Made by a program: the position numbers and the translations under genes
Shown: piece by piece, positions 41,089 through 51,098 of the stretch
Position numbering within the stretch: the first letter of the stretch is position 1
Layout of the letters: each line of letters opens with the position of its first letter
Source of the DNA: Rhynchopus euleeides
Taxonomy: Eukaryota; Euglenozoa; Diplonemea; Diplonemida; Diplonemidae
Reading direction: 5' to 3'
Assembly: GCA_963210315.1 (NCBI GenBank)
Contig: OY723247.1
Coordinates: 620,001 to 684,000, forward strand
DNA: 64,000 nucleotides
Notes under the pieces: model-generated
What the model was told of the DNA's origin: nothing
What the model saw: the letters and a program-made list of their open reading frames with translations, nothing else
The model's database searches: none

Positions 41089-41972
41089 AGAGAGGTCACA
41101 GAGCGGGATATCCGTGGGATGTCCCTCTCTGTTACTCTCGTGTCTTCTGCAGGGTTCCACCTTGGTGTAGGATATCCAACGCGAGAAGCAACATCCCGTG
41201 GAGGTTATCCCATAGGATATCCTACCCAAGTTCTGGGAATCGAACCACCACCTACGGTTTTCACGCCCGAATACGCAGGCTCCATGACAGCACATGGCGG
41301 ACAGCCCAGAATCGAGCGCGGTGGCTCCAGCACATCTCCCGACGGCGTTCCCCCGAGGGGAGCCTCGCCCGGGTGTACTTTGCACAGAGGAGGGGCGACC
41401 CGTCTGGGATGTCGACTGCCGCAGTCACGGTGTCGACGACACGCAGCACCTGAGCGGGTTTTGAACCCGGGACCGTCAATTATCAGGCAGGACCTCAGGC
41501 CTTGGGGGGGGGGGGGGGGCGCCGACCCGGGCTTCCCCTCCCGGTGCCCTCGCCTCGAAGGGAGGACGTTTGGTGTGTCGGCATGAGGTGGTGCAGAGGC
41601 ATCCCTCTGGAGTGCACCACGCAGCGACGTGGCTCCTGATGGACACGTGGTTGAGCAGCACTGGGGGTGAGGGGTGAGGTGATGCCCGGAGCTGACGGCA
41701 GGCAGTGCCTACTCAGGACATGCTGAAGGACATGTGAAGTCAGGTTGAAGGAGAGCGATGTTTATGCAGGCTTCCAACGCCGTGCTCGTCATCCTCGCTG
41801 ACAATGTGTGCTGGTGGGTGACTCAAGGGGTAGGGAGCTCCTTCCGCACCAGGTTTCCTTGGACCAGAAAGCTACCCCCCCATAGGGATACTCCAATTTA
41901 AAGGGTCTCCCACCGCCCAACTCCGTACAACTCCGCCCAACACCGCCAAACTCCGCCCAACTCCGCCAAACT
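41089..41972 (-). repeat. 0.88-kb dispersed element, copy 2 (inverted relative to 24553-25440)
   Basis: It matches copy 1 along its whole length in reverse orientation, with a G run of different length near 41503-41518 and scattered substitutions. Its end is again the CTCCGCCCAACTCCGCC heptad run (41925-41972), next to AAAATCAGGTGGAT, a sequence also found beyond the far end of copy 1. Confidence 0.85.
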
Positions 41973-42162
41973 CAGGGCAAAATCAGGTGGATGACCACAC
42001 GTCATGCCATCACATAACCGCGATATTTTATCCCGCAACCCTTCCACCCCACCCCGCTCCCCACCCTCACACCAACAAATCATCCAGCCCAGGTTAAGAG
42101 GCAGAGGCTTATGAAACCGGACTTTGAGAAACGCATATTCCCACCATCCCCATCCCCCCACC

Positions 42163-43587
42163 CTACCAGAAGAACCTCGGCGCCAGCCTGGGAAACGACG
42201 GGAGACGCCATCCGGGCAACACCCCGCCCGCCCCACCGCACTCCGGCAGGTCACTCCGGGCATCCCCTGCGGCAGCGGAAGCAGCCACCTCATCCCCCTC
42301 CTCCCCGTCGGCGCGCTTCTCCACCGCCTCGATGGAGACGTCCTCTCCAGGAGCATCCTCACCCTCACCCTCCTCCTCCTCCTCATCGGGGGGCACCTCG
42401 GGGAATATCAGGTCAAACAGCCACTCCTCGGGCCGCAGGCAGAGGAGCACCGCAATGCCACACGCCACAACGTTGGGGTGTGTCACCGCGAGGGCTCTAA
42501 TAGCGAGGAGTGCAGTCCATACCCCACGGGTCGCCCTCGGGAGGTATATGCCGTTTGCAAGGGTGGAGAGCATGCTGAAAACAGACTGGACTGGGAGGAA
42601 GGTGTGCACCACAACATCTCTGAGAAGCGGCCCGACGAATGGGATGAGCGTCAGCAGCATCCAGGCCGAGAGGGTGAACAGCACGGACACCCCAAAGTGG
42701 AGCAGCATCGGGCTGACGGAGGGGAGGCTGCGCAGGGACGACATCAGGAGCCCTTCGTGCTCTCCGCCTCTCCAGGCGCAGATCATGCAGAAGAGGAAGG
42801 ACCCGCCGTGGATCGCCCATTGGAACCCGTGGGATACGCTGAGGTAAAAGCTCACCGCCTCAATCACCGCAAGGGTGGCATTGTAGGCGCTTTTGAGGAC
42901 AGCCATGGAGATGAAGTACTCAACAGGGATGTAGAGGTATGCTGCCATAGGGAGCACGATCCCTGCGGCAAAGAGGATGTCGTGGTGGAGCGGGTCCCGC
43001 TTCGCGGGCTCCGCAAATTTGAAATCCTTCGGGAGGAAGTTCCGGATGGTCTGCAGGTCGGAATCGCTTGCCGCCTCGATAAGAAGGGGGCCTCTGTGGA
43101 TTGCGCCCAGGATCAACCCTTCGCCCTTCACCCGCTTGTCGCCGATCGGGCCGCGGTAGTGCTTCTCCGCAAGGAGGGCGCCGATGATCCTGCTGCGGTC
43201 CTGCTTCATCGCCTTCTTCCAGTCGATTTTTGCCTTCTTCTCCCAGGCGCGGCATCGCTTCTCCAGCTGTGCGATCTCCTTGAGCAGCCGCTTGTGCCCC
43301 TCGAGCTTCGCCTTCTGCCCCGCGTCGAGGCACGAAGGGCCCAGCTCCTTCACCCTGGCAACAAGCGCGTCACATGCTTTGGACTTCTTCCGCGCATTTC
43401 GGAGCGGGTTTTTCACAGGATTCCCTGCGCCGTACACAGGGGTGGGGTCGGTAGAAGCAGCAGAGACAGCTGCGCCGCTGGGTGACGGAGGAGGCAACGA
43501 AGAAGCAGCGGATGCCTCCTGCGGCGTCGGTGTTGGTGTGGGGTCCGACGCCTCACACCCCACCCCAGGCGCCCGGCTGCGCGGCAT
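42163..43587 (-). CDS. Unrecognised multipass membrane protein with acidic C-terminal region
   Basis: Single-exon frame of 474 residues, ATG 43587. Residues 1-60 are Pro/Ser/Ala-rich. Residues 62-135 are basic and helical (LLKEIAQLEKRCRAWEKKAK), probably a short coiled coil on the cytosolic side. Five or six hydrophobic segments follow: about 204-231 (including YFISMAVL), 237-252, 260-272, 292-320, 358-368 and 373-385. Residues 396-435 are strongly acidic (PPDEEEEEGEGEDAPGEDV), and the last 35 residues are Gly/Pro-rich. No catalytic motif or transporter signature is visible. Codon use and the length of the open frame argue for a real gene, but the function is unknown. The C-terminus might be altered by a missed intron. 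Confidence 0.65.
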   Translation of the reverse strand: MPRSRAPGVGCEASDPTPTPTPQEASAASSLPPPSPSGAAVSAASTDPTPVYGAGNPVKNPLRNARKKSKACDALVARVKELGPSCLDAGQKAKLEGHKRLLKEIAQLEKRCRAWEKKAKIDWKKAMKQDRSRIIGALLAEKHYRGPIGDKRVKGEGLILGAIHRGPLLIEAASDSDLQTIRNFLPKDFKFAEPAKRDPLHHDILFAAGIVLPMAAYLYIPVEYFISMAVLKSAYNATLAVIEAVSFYLSVSHGFQWAIHGGSFLFCMICAWRGGEHEGLLMSSLRSLPSVSPMLLHFGVSVLFTLSAWMLLTLIPFVGPLLRDVVVHTFLPVQSVFSMLSTLANGIYLPRATRGVWTALLAIRALAVTHPNVVACGIAVLLCLRPEEWLFDLIFPEVPPDEEEEEGEGEDAPGEDVSIEAVEKRADGEEGDEVAASAAAGDARSDLPECGGAGGVLPGWRLPSFPRLAPRFFW

Positions 43588-45232
43588 CGCTTCCGGGAGA
43601 CGCGGGTGTAGAGTGAAGGGGATAATAAAGTAAAAAGTAATGAAAACTCACAGAGACGGTCTCCCTTCACACGGGATATGCAGGTTGCGTCTGAGATCCA
43701 CTGCAATAGGAGAGGATCGGGTAGTACTGTCGGAATGCAACGCACCCAGCACCCTCTTGCAGATGTGGAGGGGCGGGAGGGGTGGGGACGAACACCAGCT
43801 CCCACTTGAGGATCAGCCGAGTATAAATGTTTCGATCCTGCTGAGCTAAAGATCCGGCTGGTTGTGGTCCTATTGGTGACACGCTGAACGGGAACGCATC
43901 GGGCCTGGTGCGGGGTGGGTGATGGCGAACAGGGTCAGCGGCTTGTGCGCCCGCCGTGGGTGTGTTGGCCTGGATGGGATACGGCGTGTGGTGCGGGAGA
44001 GAAGTGTGTGGGCGCGCGAAAATGTGTCAAAAGTGAAATGGCACAGCATAGCTGGTGGCATCAACCACCACTTCACCTGACAAAACAAACTCCTCCGGTG
44101 GGATGGGGGGGCAGAGTCGGCGGCCGGCATTGTTGTTACGTGCGGGGAAGGCAGAGAGAGAGAGGCCGGGGGAAACCCAAAACTCCTGTGTCGGTCGGTG
44201 CTACCCTTCCAACCTTGTTCCTTGGCAAGTGGCAGAATATGTCATATTCAGCAGTGACTCAGCGAAACAGCACAAGCCCTTCTATAGCATACCTTCCTCA
44301 AGTAAACACAGAGACCTCGCAAGACGCAGCAGAGCTGCTGAAACTGGATTACGAGAGAAACAGCGGAGGCGTTTGTTTGTGCAAGAGCTGGGGAAACAAG
44401 CAGCAACGCACCGCAGCCTGCCCCGATGGAGTGGATGTTTGTCGCTGGTGCTCAAAGTGCTGCCTCCCCGCCCCCCCGCTATCTGTTTTTTGGCACCAAC
44501 AGGGGGGCCCCTGTGTCGTGGGAAACAATAAGAACGGCGCGCACCCCGAATGCAAGCGTGGCAATCAAACAGAACCGGTGGCCCTGCCTTCACACCACGT
44601 CATATGTCTGGGGGCACCAAAGAGCGAGGCACAGACCCCAGAGGCACGGGGCCTTGTGGGGTGGCACCTCAGGTCAGAAGGACAAGAGGACAAGAGGGAT
44701 GCAGGATGAAAGAAGGTGATGCGGGATGATGTGCGTTGCTGGATGCACAGCCTCTGCGCACTGCCGAGTGTTGACCCTTCGAGACCGGTGGGGGGTAGGT
44801 GGCCATCACTTTCCACAAATTCAATTCAATTGTCCTTGTCGTGAAAAGTGTTGGCAGCTCTGTCTGTTGGATTCGACTCATGCGAGTCGTTCGGGTCTCG
44901 AAGGGTTGACAAGACAGCAGGGCAAAGTGCAAAAACAAAGGGAGGCATATAGAGTGGAGGGGTGTGGGAGTGTGGAATGGGCGGGTGGAGAGGGGGTTGT
45001 TGCAGACAACTGCGCCCAAATGCGAGAGGGTCTTTCGCGTCTTTTTTGGGAAACGCCAACACCTGTGGCACTGGGCACCCCTTTCCCTTTCAACAAAGTA
45101 GTAAGTAGCATCATTTGCCAGGAGAGAGCTGCAAAACCCTAGCACGCGATCACGGCCAACACCGGGCAGAGTCCGGCACCTTCGCTCCGACGCGGGCACA
45201 CATACGAGCCCGTTTCTCAAGAACAGGGGTGT
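43588..45232. other. Intergenic region, no gene seen
   Basis: Several open frames of 80-260 codons run through this stretch on both strands, but none has family resemblance and their composition is mixed. A short palindrome (TTCGACTCATGCGAGTCG, about 44870-44887) is present. The 3' end of the metalloprotease gene is at 45233. Confidence 0.4.
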
Positions 45233-46885
45233 TCACGCCGTAATGAGGAAGCGATCCCATCCCCGCCCACAGCGCATCTGCTCCACGTAGGTGCCCCAAA
45301 TCGTCACGACACACTTGCCGCTGTGTGATGCGCGCAGCATGTAGCGCCCTCCGCGGGCAGGCACCAGCACAAACACGTCGGACTTCAGAGCACGGCAGCG
45401 CGACGGAACCAGTGCCGCCCCGTCAGCGTGAGAGGCACCCCGCACAGCGAGGCACTGCTGCGACTGCATGTTGACGAGGGCATAGCCACCGTCCCTGGCC
45501 TGCAGGCGCCACTGCTGGTTCCGCCCCCCCGACGGGCTGGACAGGCGCACCTTGCCGTTCGCCAGTTGCAAAAGTCGCGACCTGTACAGCAACACACGGT
45601 ACACACCCCCAGCCACCAGCTTGCCGCCCTTCTCCGGGGCGGGTGTCGGCGGGGCGGGACGCGGCTGCGGCTTCGGCTGAGGCGCCGGCTGCCGAGTCGG
45701 CTGCGGAGTCCTCAGAGGCACCGGCTGCGGAGTCGGCTGCGGCTTCGGCTGAGGCGTCGGCTGCGGGACAGGAGGAGCAGGAGACGCACCGAAGGGGACC
45801 CTGTGGCGTGTGTACCCCGACATCCTCGGGAAGATGTCGCGCCAGCCCTGCGCCACGTCGGCCTTCCCGCGGATACCCATCACCTTGCCATTGAACCGCA
45901 CGTCAGGGTTGGAGAAGAACGGTTGTCTCGTGGAGCACATAAGGGTGCCAGGCACGCCGTAGCGCGAGTGCGTCAGCCCCTCTTTGTAGCAGTGGCTAGC
46001 CCCACTCACGTGTCCCAACTCGTGTGCAAAGACGTACGGGTGCAACGCGACCAGTATGGACGCACGCTTGCCCCCAACCTGCCCAAGGCCTAGAACGTTC
46101 CTGTCGTTGTTGTGCACCTGCACCGCAACGGAGACGTCCGCACCGGAGCTAGCCATCTCCTTTTTCCACCACCCCGCCTGCTGCCGTATGGCCGCATTCA
46201 ACCCAGGGTTCTCAGGATGTGTCGCCACACCCACCAGACGCAGGCGCCCGCTCGTCACCTTGCTGTTGCGCAGCGCCATGTTGGTCCAGCTGATTAGCGA
46301 CTGTGCGTTGGCACGGATGTTCGTGTCGACACGCTTCGCTGCTGAGTCGGAGAACCCGACAAACACATCGACGACGTACTGCCCGCTGCTGTCCTTCTCG
46401 CCCCCACGCACTGCCAGCGCATCCGCCTCGCGTGCATCAGCCTCCTCAGCCTGGTCGTCCGCCTCGTCTGCGTCCCCCTCACCCTCAGGAACGGCTCCCC
46501 AGACGTAGTGCTCTGATGGGGGTGCCGCACGCCCCAGCCTGAAGGCCCTGCCGTCTGCCGTGGTGAAGACCGCCTCGACAGCCCTGTCGCTGTGGTCCAG
46601 CGTCACGAGCAGGTTGGCGAAGCCAGGTTCGTCCGCACCCTCAGCACCGTTACCGTTACCGTTACCGTCACCGTCATCGGCAGCAGCTGCGTGTGCCTCC
46701 ACCGTCTCCATGTCTCCGTCGCGCACGCGCGACAGGACACGGTAGGTGAAGGCGGCACCCGATTCGGCGGTCACACGGCCCTGCCCACCGCTCTGGAACC
46801 GCGCAAACTCGGCCTCCATCGTGGTCCCGTGGTGCTGCTGTGCCAGCACACCCCCTGCAAGCAGGAGCACCGCGTAGCGCAACAT
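45233..46885 (-). CDS. Secreted metzincin-type metalloprotease with C-terminal beta-trefoil lectin-like domain
   Basis: 550 residues from ATG 46885, the first Met giving a signal peptide (MLRYAVLLLAGGVLAQQ). A variable, acidic pro-region (about 20-165, including GDGNGNGNG) precedes the catalytic domain. That domain opens VVDVFVGFSDSAAKRVD and NMALRNSKVTSGRLRLVGV, as in reprolysin-like M12B peptidases. It carries the zinc motif HELGHVSGASH (H288, E289, H292, H298) and a candidate Met-turn at M316 (GTLMCS). A Pro/Gln repeat linker (366-418, PQPTPQPKPQ) leads to about 130 residues with QQWRL and paired hydrophobic repeats, resembling a ricin-B-type beta-trefoil carbohydrate-binding domain. The role is probably extracellular proteolysis with sugar-directed targeting. 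The frame is open above 46885 without good coding character. Single exon. Confidence 0.85.
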   Translation of the reverse strand: MLRYAVLLLAGGVLAQQHHGTTMEAEFARFQSGGQGRVTAESGAAFTYRVLSRVRDGDMETVEAHAAAADDGDGNGNGNGAEGADEPGFANLLVTLDHSDRAVEAVFTTADGRAFRLGRAAPPSEHYVWGAVPEGEGDADEADDQAEEADAREADALAVRGGEKDSSGQYVVDVFVGFSDSAAKRVDTNIRANAQSLISWTNMALRNSKVTSGRLRLVGVATHPENPGLNAAIRQQAGWWKKEMASSGADVSVAVQVHNNDRNVLGLGQVGGKRASILVALHPYVFAHELGHVSGASHCYKEGLTHSRYGVPGTLMCSTRQPFFSNPDVRFNGKVMGIRGKADVAQGWRDIFPRMSGYTRHRVPFGASPAPPVPQPTPQPKPQPTPQPVPLRTPQPTRQPAPQPKPQPRPAPPTPAPEKGGKLVAGGVYRVLLYRSRLLQLANGKVRLSSPSGGRNQQWRLQARDGGYALVNMQSQQCLAVRGASHADGAALVPSRCRALKSDVFVLVPARGGRYMLRASHSGKCVVTIWGTYVEQMRCGRGWDRFLITA

Positions 46886-46918
46886 CACCGCAGGTTGGGT
46901 GGCTCTGCCTGTGCCTGG

Positions 46919-46931
46919 GTGTATATATAAC
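46919..46931 (-). promoter_or_regulatory. TATA-like sequence upstream of the metalloprotease
   Basis: GTTATATATACAC on the minus strand lies about 35 bases above the predicted start codon. Only the sequence likeness supports it. The distance to the ATG would leave a very short 5' UTR. Confidence 0.25.
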
Positions 46932-48218
46932 CTGCAGAGGTGAGGTGGGCTGGTGGTTGTGGTGGTGGCCGTGGTGATCCTGAACTGTTTGTGCTGTGAC
47001 AGCAAGAGCAATCACAGGTTGGACGTTCGCTGGGGGTGCGTGCGGGTGGGGCAACACACGTTGATTTGCCGTGAGCTTGGCCCTGTATGCGCCGGAGTTT
47101 TGGCGCAGCTTTCCCCGTGTTTGCCCGGAACAGGAATTTTACTGATCACATGGTGGTATTCACGAAGTGAAGACAGCCCCTTGAACTGGGGACCCCAAAC
47201 TGCCTAATTTCTGCAAGCCGCAAGAGTCAAGCTACAGGGGGCGGTGCGGGGTGGGGCTCTGGGAGAGTGTGGCTGGCATGCCCTATTCCGACTGCACGCC
47301 CACTTATATACTTACAAGACGACACCCTTACAGGCTCCCTTCGCTTTCCGAAAGCACCATGTGCAGGACACACCAGGAACTATACACAGCTGTACACGCC
47401 GCCGCCTCTCGGCCTCGGATTGGGGGGCGATGGGGAATAAAATCCCGGAGAACGACAGAGAGTCATACATCTTTGTTTGAAGTACAACCCGAGATTCCAG
47501 CGTGGCGCGAATGGAGGAGGAGAAAGGGGGAGGGGGCGGGGCTGCCGGGGGCGGGATACGGCAGTAGATCGTGTCCTACATCAACTCCAGCGTGTAATCG
47601 GTGGCTCTGTTTAGGACTCGATCACCCCCCACCACACCTCGATGGCAGCTCTACCTGTGGGCTCATTGTGTTGTTGAAAGCCAACAGGATTTCGCCCTGG
47701 CAAGCCCACCGATTTGTCCACGCTAAATTCGGGCAAAGAAAAACAAAGGCAGCACCGCTGCCTGATGAGGCTGTCGGTTTGTGCCGAAAGCGCTGCATAT
47801 ATTTTTCTGGCACCGCCAGGAGCCCTGCTGCAGGAAAAGTCATTCACCCTTGGGTCACACTTGTGCTCTCGCGACTTCGCGACGCTGCGTCGCTAAAAAT
47901 CACATTAACGCGGCCTTCTCGATCACGCTTCATCTCCTCCATCATGATGTTCGGAACGCATTGCGGAGCCTCCGGTCAGAACTCCAGAGGAGTGAGTTAC
48001 GGTGAGCCGCACACAATGCAAAGTGACACAGCTTGAAAGCACACTGACACCGAGCGAAAGTCCCACATTGTAACACTCTACGGAACAAAGTAATAACCAG
48101 GAGCAATAGGGTGGTGAAGCGGGGAAGTGATCGGAGGGGGGGGGGGGGGTCTGAAATCAACAGCCTCCACCACCGCCACCCCGTGGCGAGAGCTACGCAC
48201 CGGCGTCTCTCCCCCTCA
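46932..48218. other. Intergenic region, no gene seen
   Basis: GC-rich spacer with an open plus-strand frame (47251-48036) that has no recognisable features. A TCGCGACTTCGCGACGC palindromic word at about 47870 recalls the ends of the 30.5-kb repeat. The G run at 48137-48149 is in the 3' flank of the EF-hand gene. Confidence 0.4.
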
Positions 48219-49931
48219 TCAGTTCGTGTACCTCGAGGCAAACTGCCTGTGCTCCGACCGCAGCGACGCCTCGAACCGCTCGATCTCATCCTTCTTATTC
48301 CGCAACTCCACCTCCTGCCTGAGGAGGCCGTGCTCCTGCTGTTCCGCCTCCTTGCGCCGGGTGGCCAGCGTCTCGTTGCACCCCCGCATCTTATGGAGCT
48401 GCTTCGACATCGAGGTCACCGCGGAAGCGGCTTCACGCTGATCCGCACGGCACAGCCCCTCCTTCTCACGGGACTGGTTGAGCTCACGCTCCAGCATATC
48501 CCGCTTTGCCTGCACGCGGGCCACCTCGTTGGAGGCGTCGCGATGCCGCGACAGCGACTCACGCTCCGCCTCCACGGTGGCTGCAACACGGCAGTCCAGA
48601 TCAGCGATGTGGCGCAGCACCCCCTTCTTCTCATCGTCGAGCCGGGAGAGGTCGTCAGTCTCCATGCTGTGCCGCACGTTGATCCCCTGCAGCGCCTCTG
48701 CCGCACCACGCACCCTGTCTTCGTGCATCGCGACGACACGCTGCTGGTCCTCCAGCATCCGCTGCAGCTCCTGCAGCCGCTGCACCGCCGCGTCGTGCCC
48801 CTCCTTCTCATGCGCGAGGACACGGTTCTGTGCCTGGATGTCCTTCTCCAGCTTCTCCAGGCGCACCCCGCCCGTCCCCTCCTCCTGCGCGAGGGCATCC
48901 GCCTGCTGCACAGAGGCCTGCAGCTCCGCACGCGCCTCCGACACCTCCACACGGCACAGCTCGTGTTTCCGCTTCGCCTTCTGCTCACGGGCGTGGCTGG
49001 AGGACAGCACATCCATCTGCTTCCGGAGCTGCTCGTCGAGCTTCCGCGTCTTCTGCTGCGCCTCGGCGTGCTGGCGGGAGCGGTTCTGCTCCTCCGCGGT
49101 CTTCTCCCGCACCGTGTCCTCCGCCTTGCGGATCTCGTCGGCCTGAAGCCTGTTCAGCTCCTCGTCGCGGATGCGGTAGTACAGCGACTCCAGCAGGGTG
49201 GGGTAGAGCGATGCGAAGTTGCGGAACTCCGCAATGTCGAGGTGCCCATCCCCGTTGGCGTCGCATCGGCTGAAGATCTGCACCGCATCCGCCTTCAGCG
49301 AGGGGATCAGGTTGAACGCCTCGACGAACGCCTCGCGCCGCACGCCGCGCATCCGCTGGGTGTCCAGCTCGTTGAACACCGCGTCGACCTTCCCCTCGTG
49401 GTCCACCTTGCGGTGCGGCTTGCCCCTCTCCGCCGCCTGCTCACCAAACACAAACGGAAGCGCCTCATCCACAGGAGACGCAGACGGCGGGGGTGGAGAC
49501 CGGGCACGCGTCACCGATGTGTTATAGGGCACTGTGTGCGGCGACGACGGTGTGACAGGGCGGCTGGGTCTGCTGTAGACCTGGGAGCCGCCCCCTCTCG
49601 GGGGAAGGTCCGACTGCATGGACATGGCAGAGCCTGAGACCGGGCGGGGTGGGGGCTGCTGCGACAGCTGTGGCTGTGCCTGTGCGGCCTGCGCCTGCAC
49701 TGCGATGAGCTGGCAGTAGTCCGTCAGCTGGTCAGACCCCGGCTGGAGGTCATGCGCCGACCCGGTCCGCGCGTCGTGAACCTGCAGCTTTGTGATGGGC
49801 CCCCCCGGAACCCTCCTCTGCCGGAAGGCAGCATCTGCCTTCTCTCGGAGCACGCCTACGGAGGGCTTGCTGGGGAAGTTCAGCTCGCAGTTCACATCCC
49901 CTCCCCCTGCGACCAGCACCGTGAAGACCAT
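48219..49931 (-). CDS. EF-hand and coiled-coil protein
   Basis: 570 residues from the second in-frame ATG (49931). The ATG-like start at 49964 adds only 11 residues, and an AG at the junction could be a splice acceptor. Residues 1-80 form a compact domain (FTVLVAGGGDVNCELNFP ... SDQLTDYCQLIAVQA). A Pro/Ser-rich stretch (85-155) follows. Then comes an EF-hand pair: a degenerate first loop (about 185-206) and a canonical second one, DANGDGHLDIAE (224-235). Residues 250-565 are an almost uninterrupted coiled coil rich in Glu, Arg, Gln and Leu. The architecture suggests a calcium-responsive scaffold of the cytoskeleton, basal body or cell cortex. The N-terminal domain reminds me of proteins in alveolates, but that is memory, not a search. 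Confidence 0.8.
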   Translation of the reverse strand: MVFTVLVAGGGDVNCELNFPSKPSVGVLREKADAAFRQRRVPGGPITKLQVHDARTGSAHDLQPGSDQLTDYCQLIAVQAQAAQAQPQLSQQPPPRPVSGSAMSMQSDLPPRGGGSQVYSRPSRPVTPSSPHTVPYNTSVTRARSPPPPSASPVDEALPFVFGEQAAERGKPHRKVDHEGKVDAVFNELDTQRMRGVRREAFVEAFNLIPSLKADAVQIFSRCDANGDGHLDIAEFRNFASLYPTLLESLYYRIRDEELNRLQADEIRKAEDTVREKTAEEQNRSRQHAEAQQKTRKLDEQLRKQMDVLSSSHAREQKAKRKHELCRVEVSEARAELQASVQQADALAQEEGTGGVRLEKLEKDIQAQNRVLAHEKEGHDAAVQRLQELQRMLEDQQRVVAMHEDRVRGAAEALQGINVRHSMETDDLSRLDDEKKGVLRHIADLDCRVAATVEAERESLSRHRDASNEVARVQAKRDMLERELNQSREKEGLCRADQREAASAVTSMSKQLHKMRGCNETLATRRKEAEQQEHGLLRQEVELRNKKDEIERFEASLRSEHRQFASRYTN

Positions 49932-50816
49932 ACAACAGAGATGTCCTGCGGTGCGTCGCAGCACCTGCAGTGGGGATGTAGGGGTGGGATGGCGTGTGGG
50001 CTGTGATGAGCTTTAACGTTGTCTGCAGTGGCGTGGCTGTTGAGGTGCCTCACCCGCTTAACAGTCACAGCGGGGGGCGGGGGGTGGGTGGGGAGGGAGG
50101 GAGGAGGGGGTGCGTCTCTCTTTCGCTTCGATTTCAATATCCGTCAGGGGTGGTCTTCAGCGAGAGGCAGTGTGTTTGCTGGGGGGTTCAGGGCAAAGGG
50201 TGCCCTGCCCAGCCTGCTGGGTGCTCTCTCTCTATAGCGCTGAAGCGCGCAGCAGCGCAGTTCCTGCGGGGGCAGCTGAAAAGAATGGTGTTGGCCTATT
50301 TTGGTTTTGCTTTGATTACCTTTCAGCAGGAAGAGTTTGTGTGGATGGGTGTTGTCAGAATTGGAGTGGATGGAAAGGCAAAAATCAAAAAAAAGAGCAA
50401 CGCTTGAAAACAGGGGCCTCCAGAGTTAAATGGGGGCAACGGCAACGGAAGAGAAGAGAGGTAAAAGGATTTGCGGCGCGTCGGCCATGAGTGGAAGGAT
50501 GAAGAATAGGGAGAGGTGCTGTATGGCAGGGAACGCAGGGGAAGGGCTGGGAGCATGGGGTCTGCCTGCGCAGCACCGCTGCCCTGTAGAAGAAAGCCTC
50601 TCTTGGGCAGGGGGTGCAACAGCAGTGGCAGGTGTGTACCTTGGTGATAGCAGAAAGCAGTGTCTTGCACTCTTGCACCGGCCTTACGAACGCATGTGCG
50701 GCGCATTGCCTCTTGCTGTCGCCAGGACTCTGCCTGTGTGTATGCAAGCCGTGGCTGTGTGCTCGGCTGTCGGCTGTCAGAGATCAGGCGGGGGAGGCGG
50801 AGAGAGGGGTTTGTGT
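49932..50816. other. Intergenic region between the EF-hand gene and the peroxidase exon
   Basis: G-rich sequence at 50070-50110 and unremarkable spacer. An open minus-strand frame here is the reading of the peroxidase exon in a wrong frame continuing into non-coding sequence. No gene is seen. Confidence 0.4.
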
Positions 50817-51035
50817 TCACATCGGGCCCATCCCGTTCATCTGGATCTGCTTCCACGCCTCGGAGAAGTGCTTCGAGAAGGACTCCTTGTTGCGGGCGAA
50901 GTCGCGCACGATGTTGCGCAGGCGGTTGTCCTCGCGCATCACCATGTCGATCGGCAGCATCACGAACTTCAGGCCCGGGCCGCCCTTGTACTGCAGGTCC
51001 GTGCCACGGGTCTGCCCAGTCCACTTGCCCCAGGC
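50817..51035 (-). pseudogene. C-terminal exon of a class I haem peroxidase (ascorbate/cytochrome c type), cut by the LINE array
   Basis: The minus-strand frame ending at TGA 50817-50819 reads GAWGKWTGQTRGTDLQYKG, then GPGLKFVMLPIDMVMRED, NRLRNIVRDFARNKESF and SKHFSEAWKQIQMNGMG. The order MLP-x-D, a short acidic turn, then two helices with F-x-x-x-F/Y and a final A-x-x-K/Q-x-x-x-x-G is the C-terminal signature of ascorbate and cytochrome c peroxidases. Those enzymes reduce hydrogen peroxide using ascorbate or cytochrome c. The exon becomes identical to the end of the LINE repeat unit at base 51020, inside codon ACT, so the rest of the gene is separated from it by at least 13 kb. Whether an intact upstream part exists beyond the window is unknown. 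Confidence 0.6.
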
Positions 51036-51098
51036 ACCTTGTCCAGCATCAGTAGAGTGTCCAGTCTGGCGGACGACTGCTACTGTCCGCCCGGGCCC

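Noticed and set aside
42124-43485. 453-codon plus-strand frame opposite the membrane protein
   Set aside because: It is a mirror frame caused by the codon composition of the minus-strand gene. The same is true of the long plus-strand frames opposite the E4-E2, acyltransferase and coiled-coil genes.
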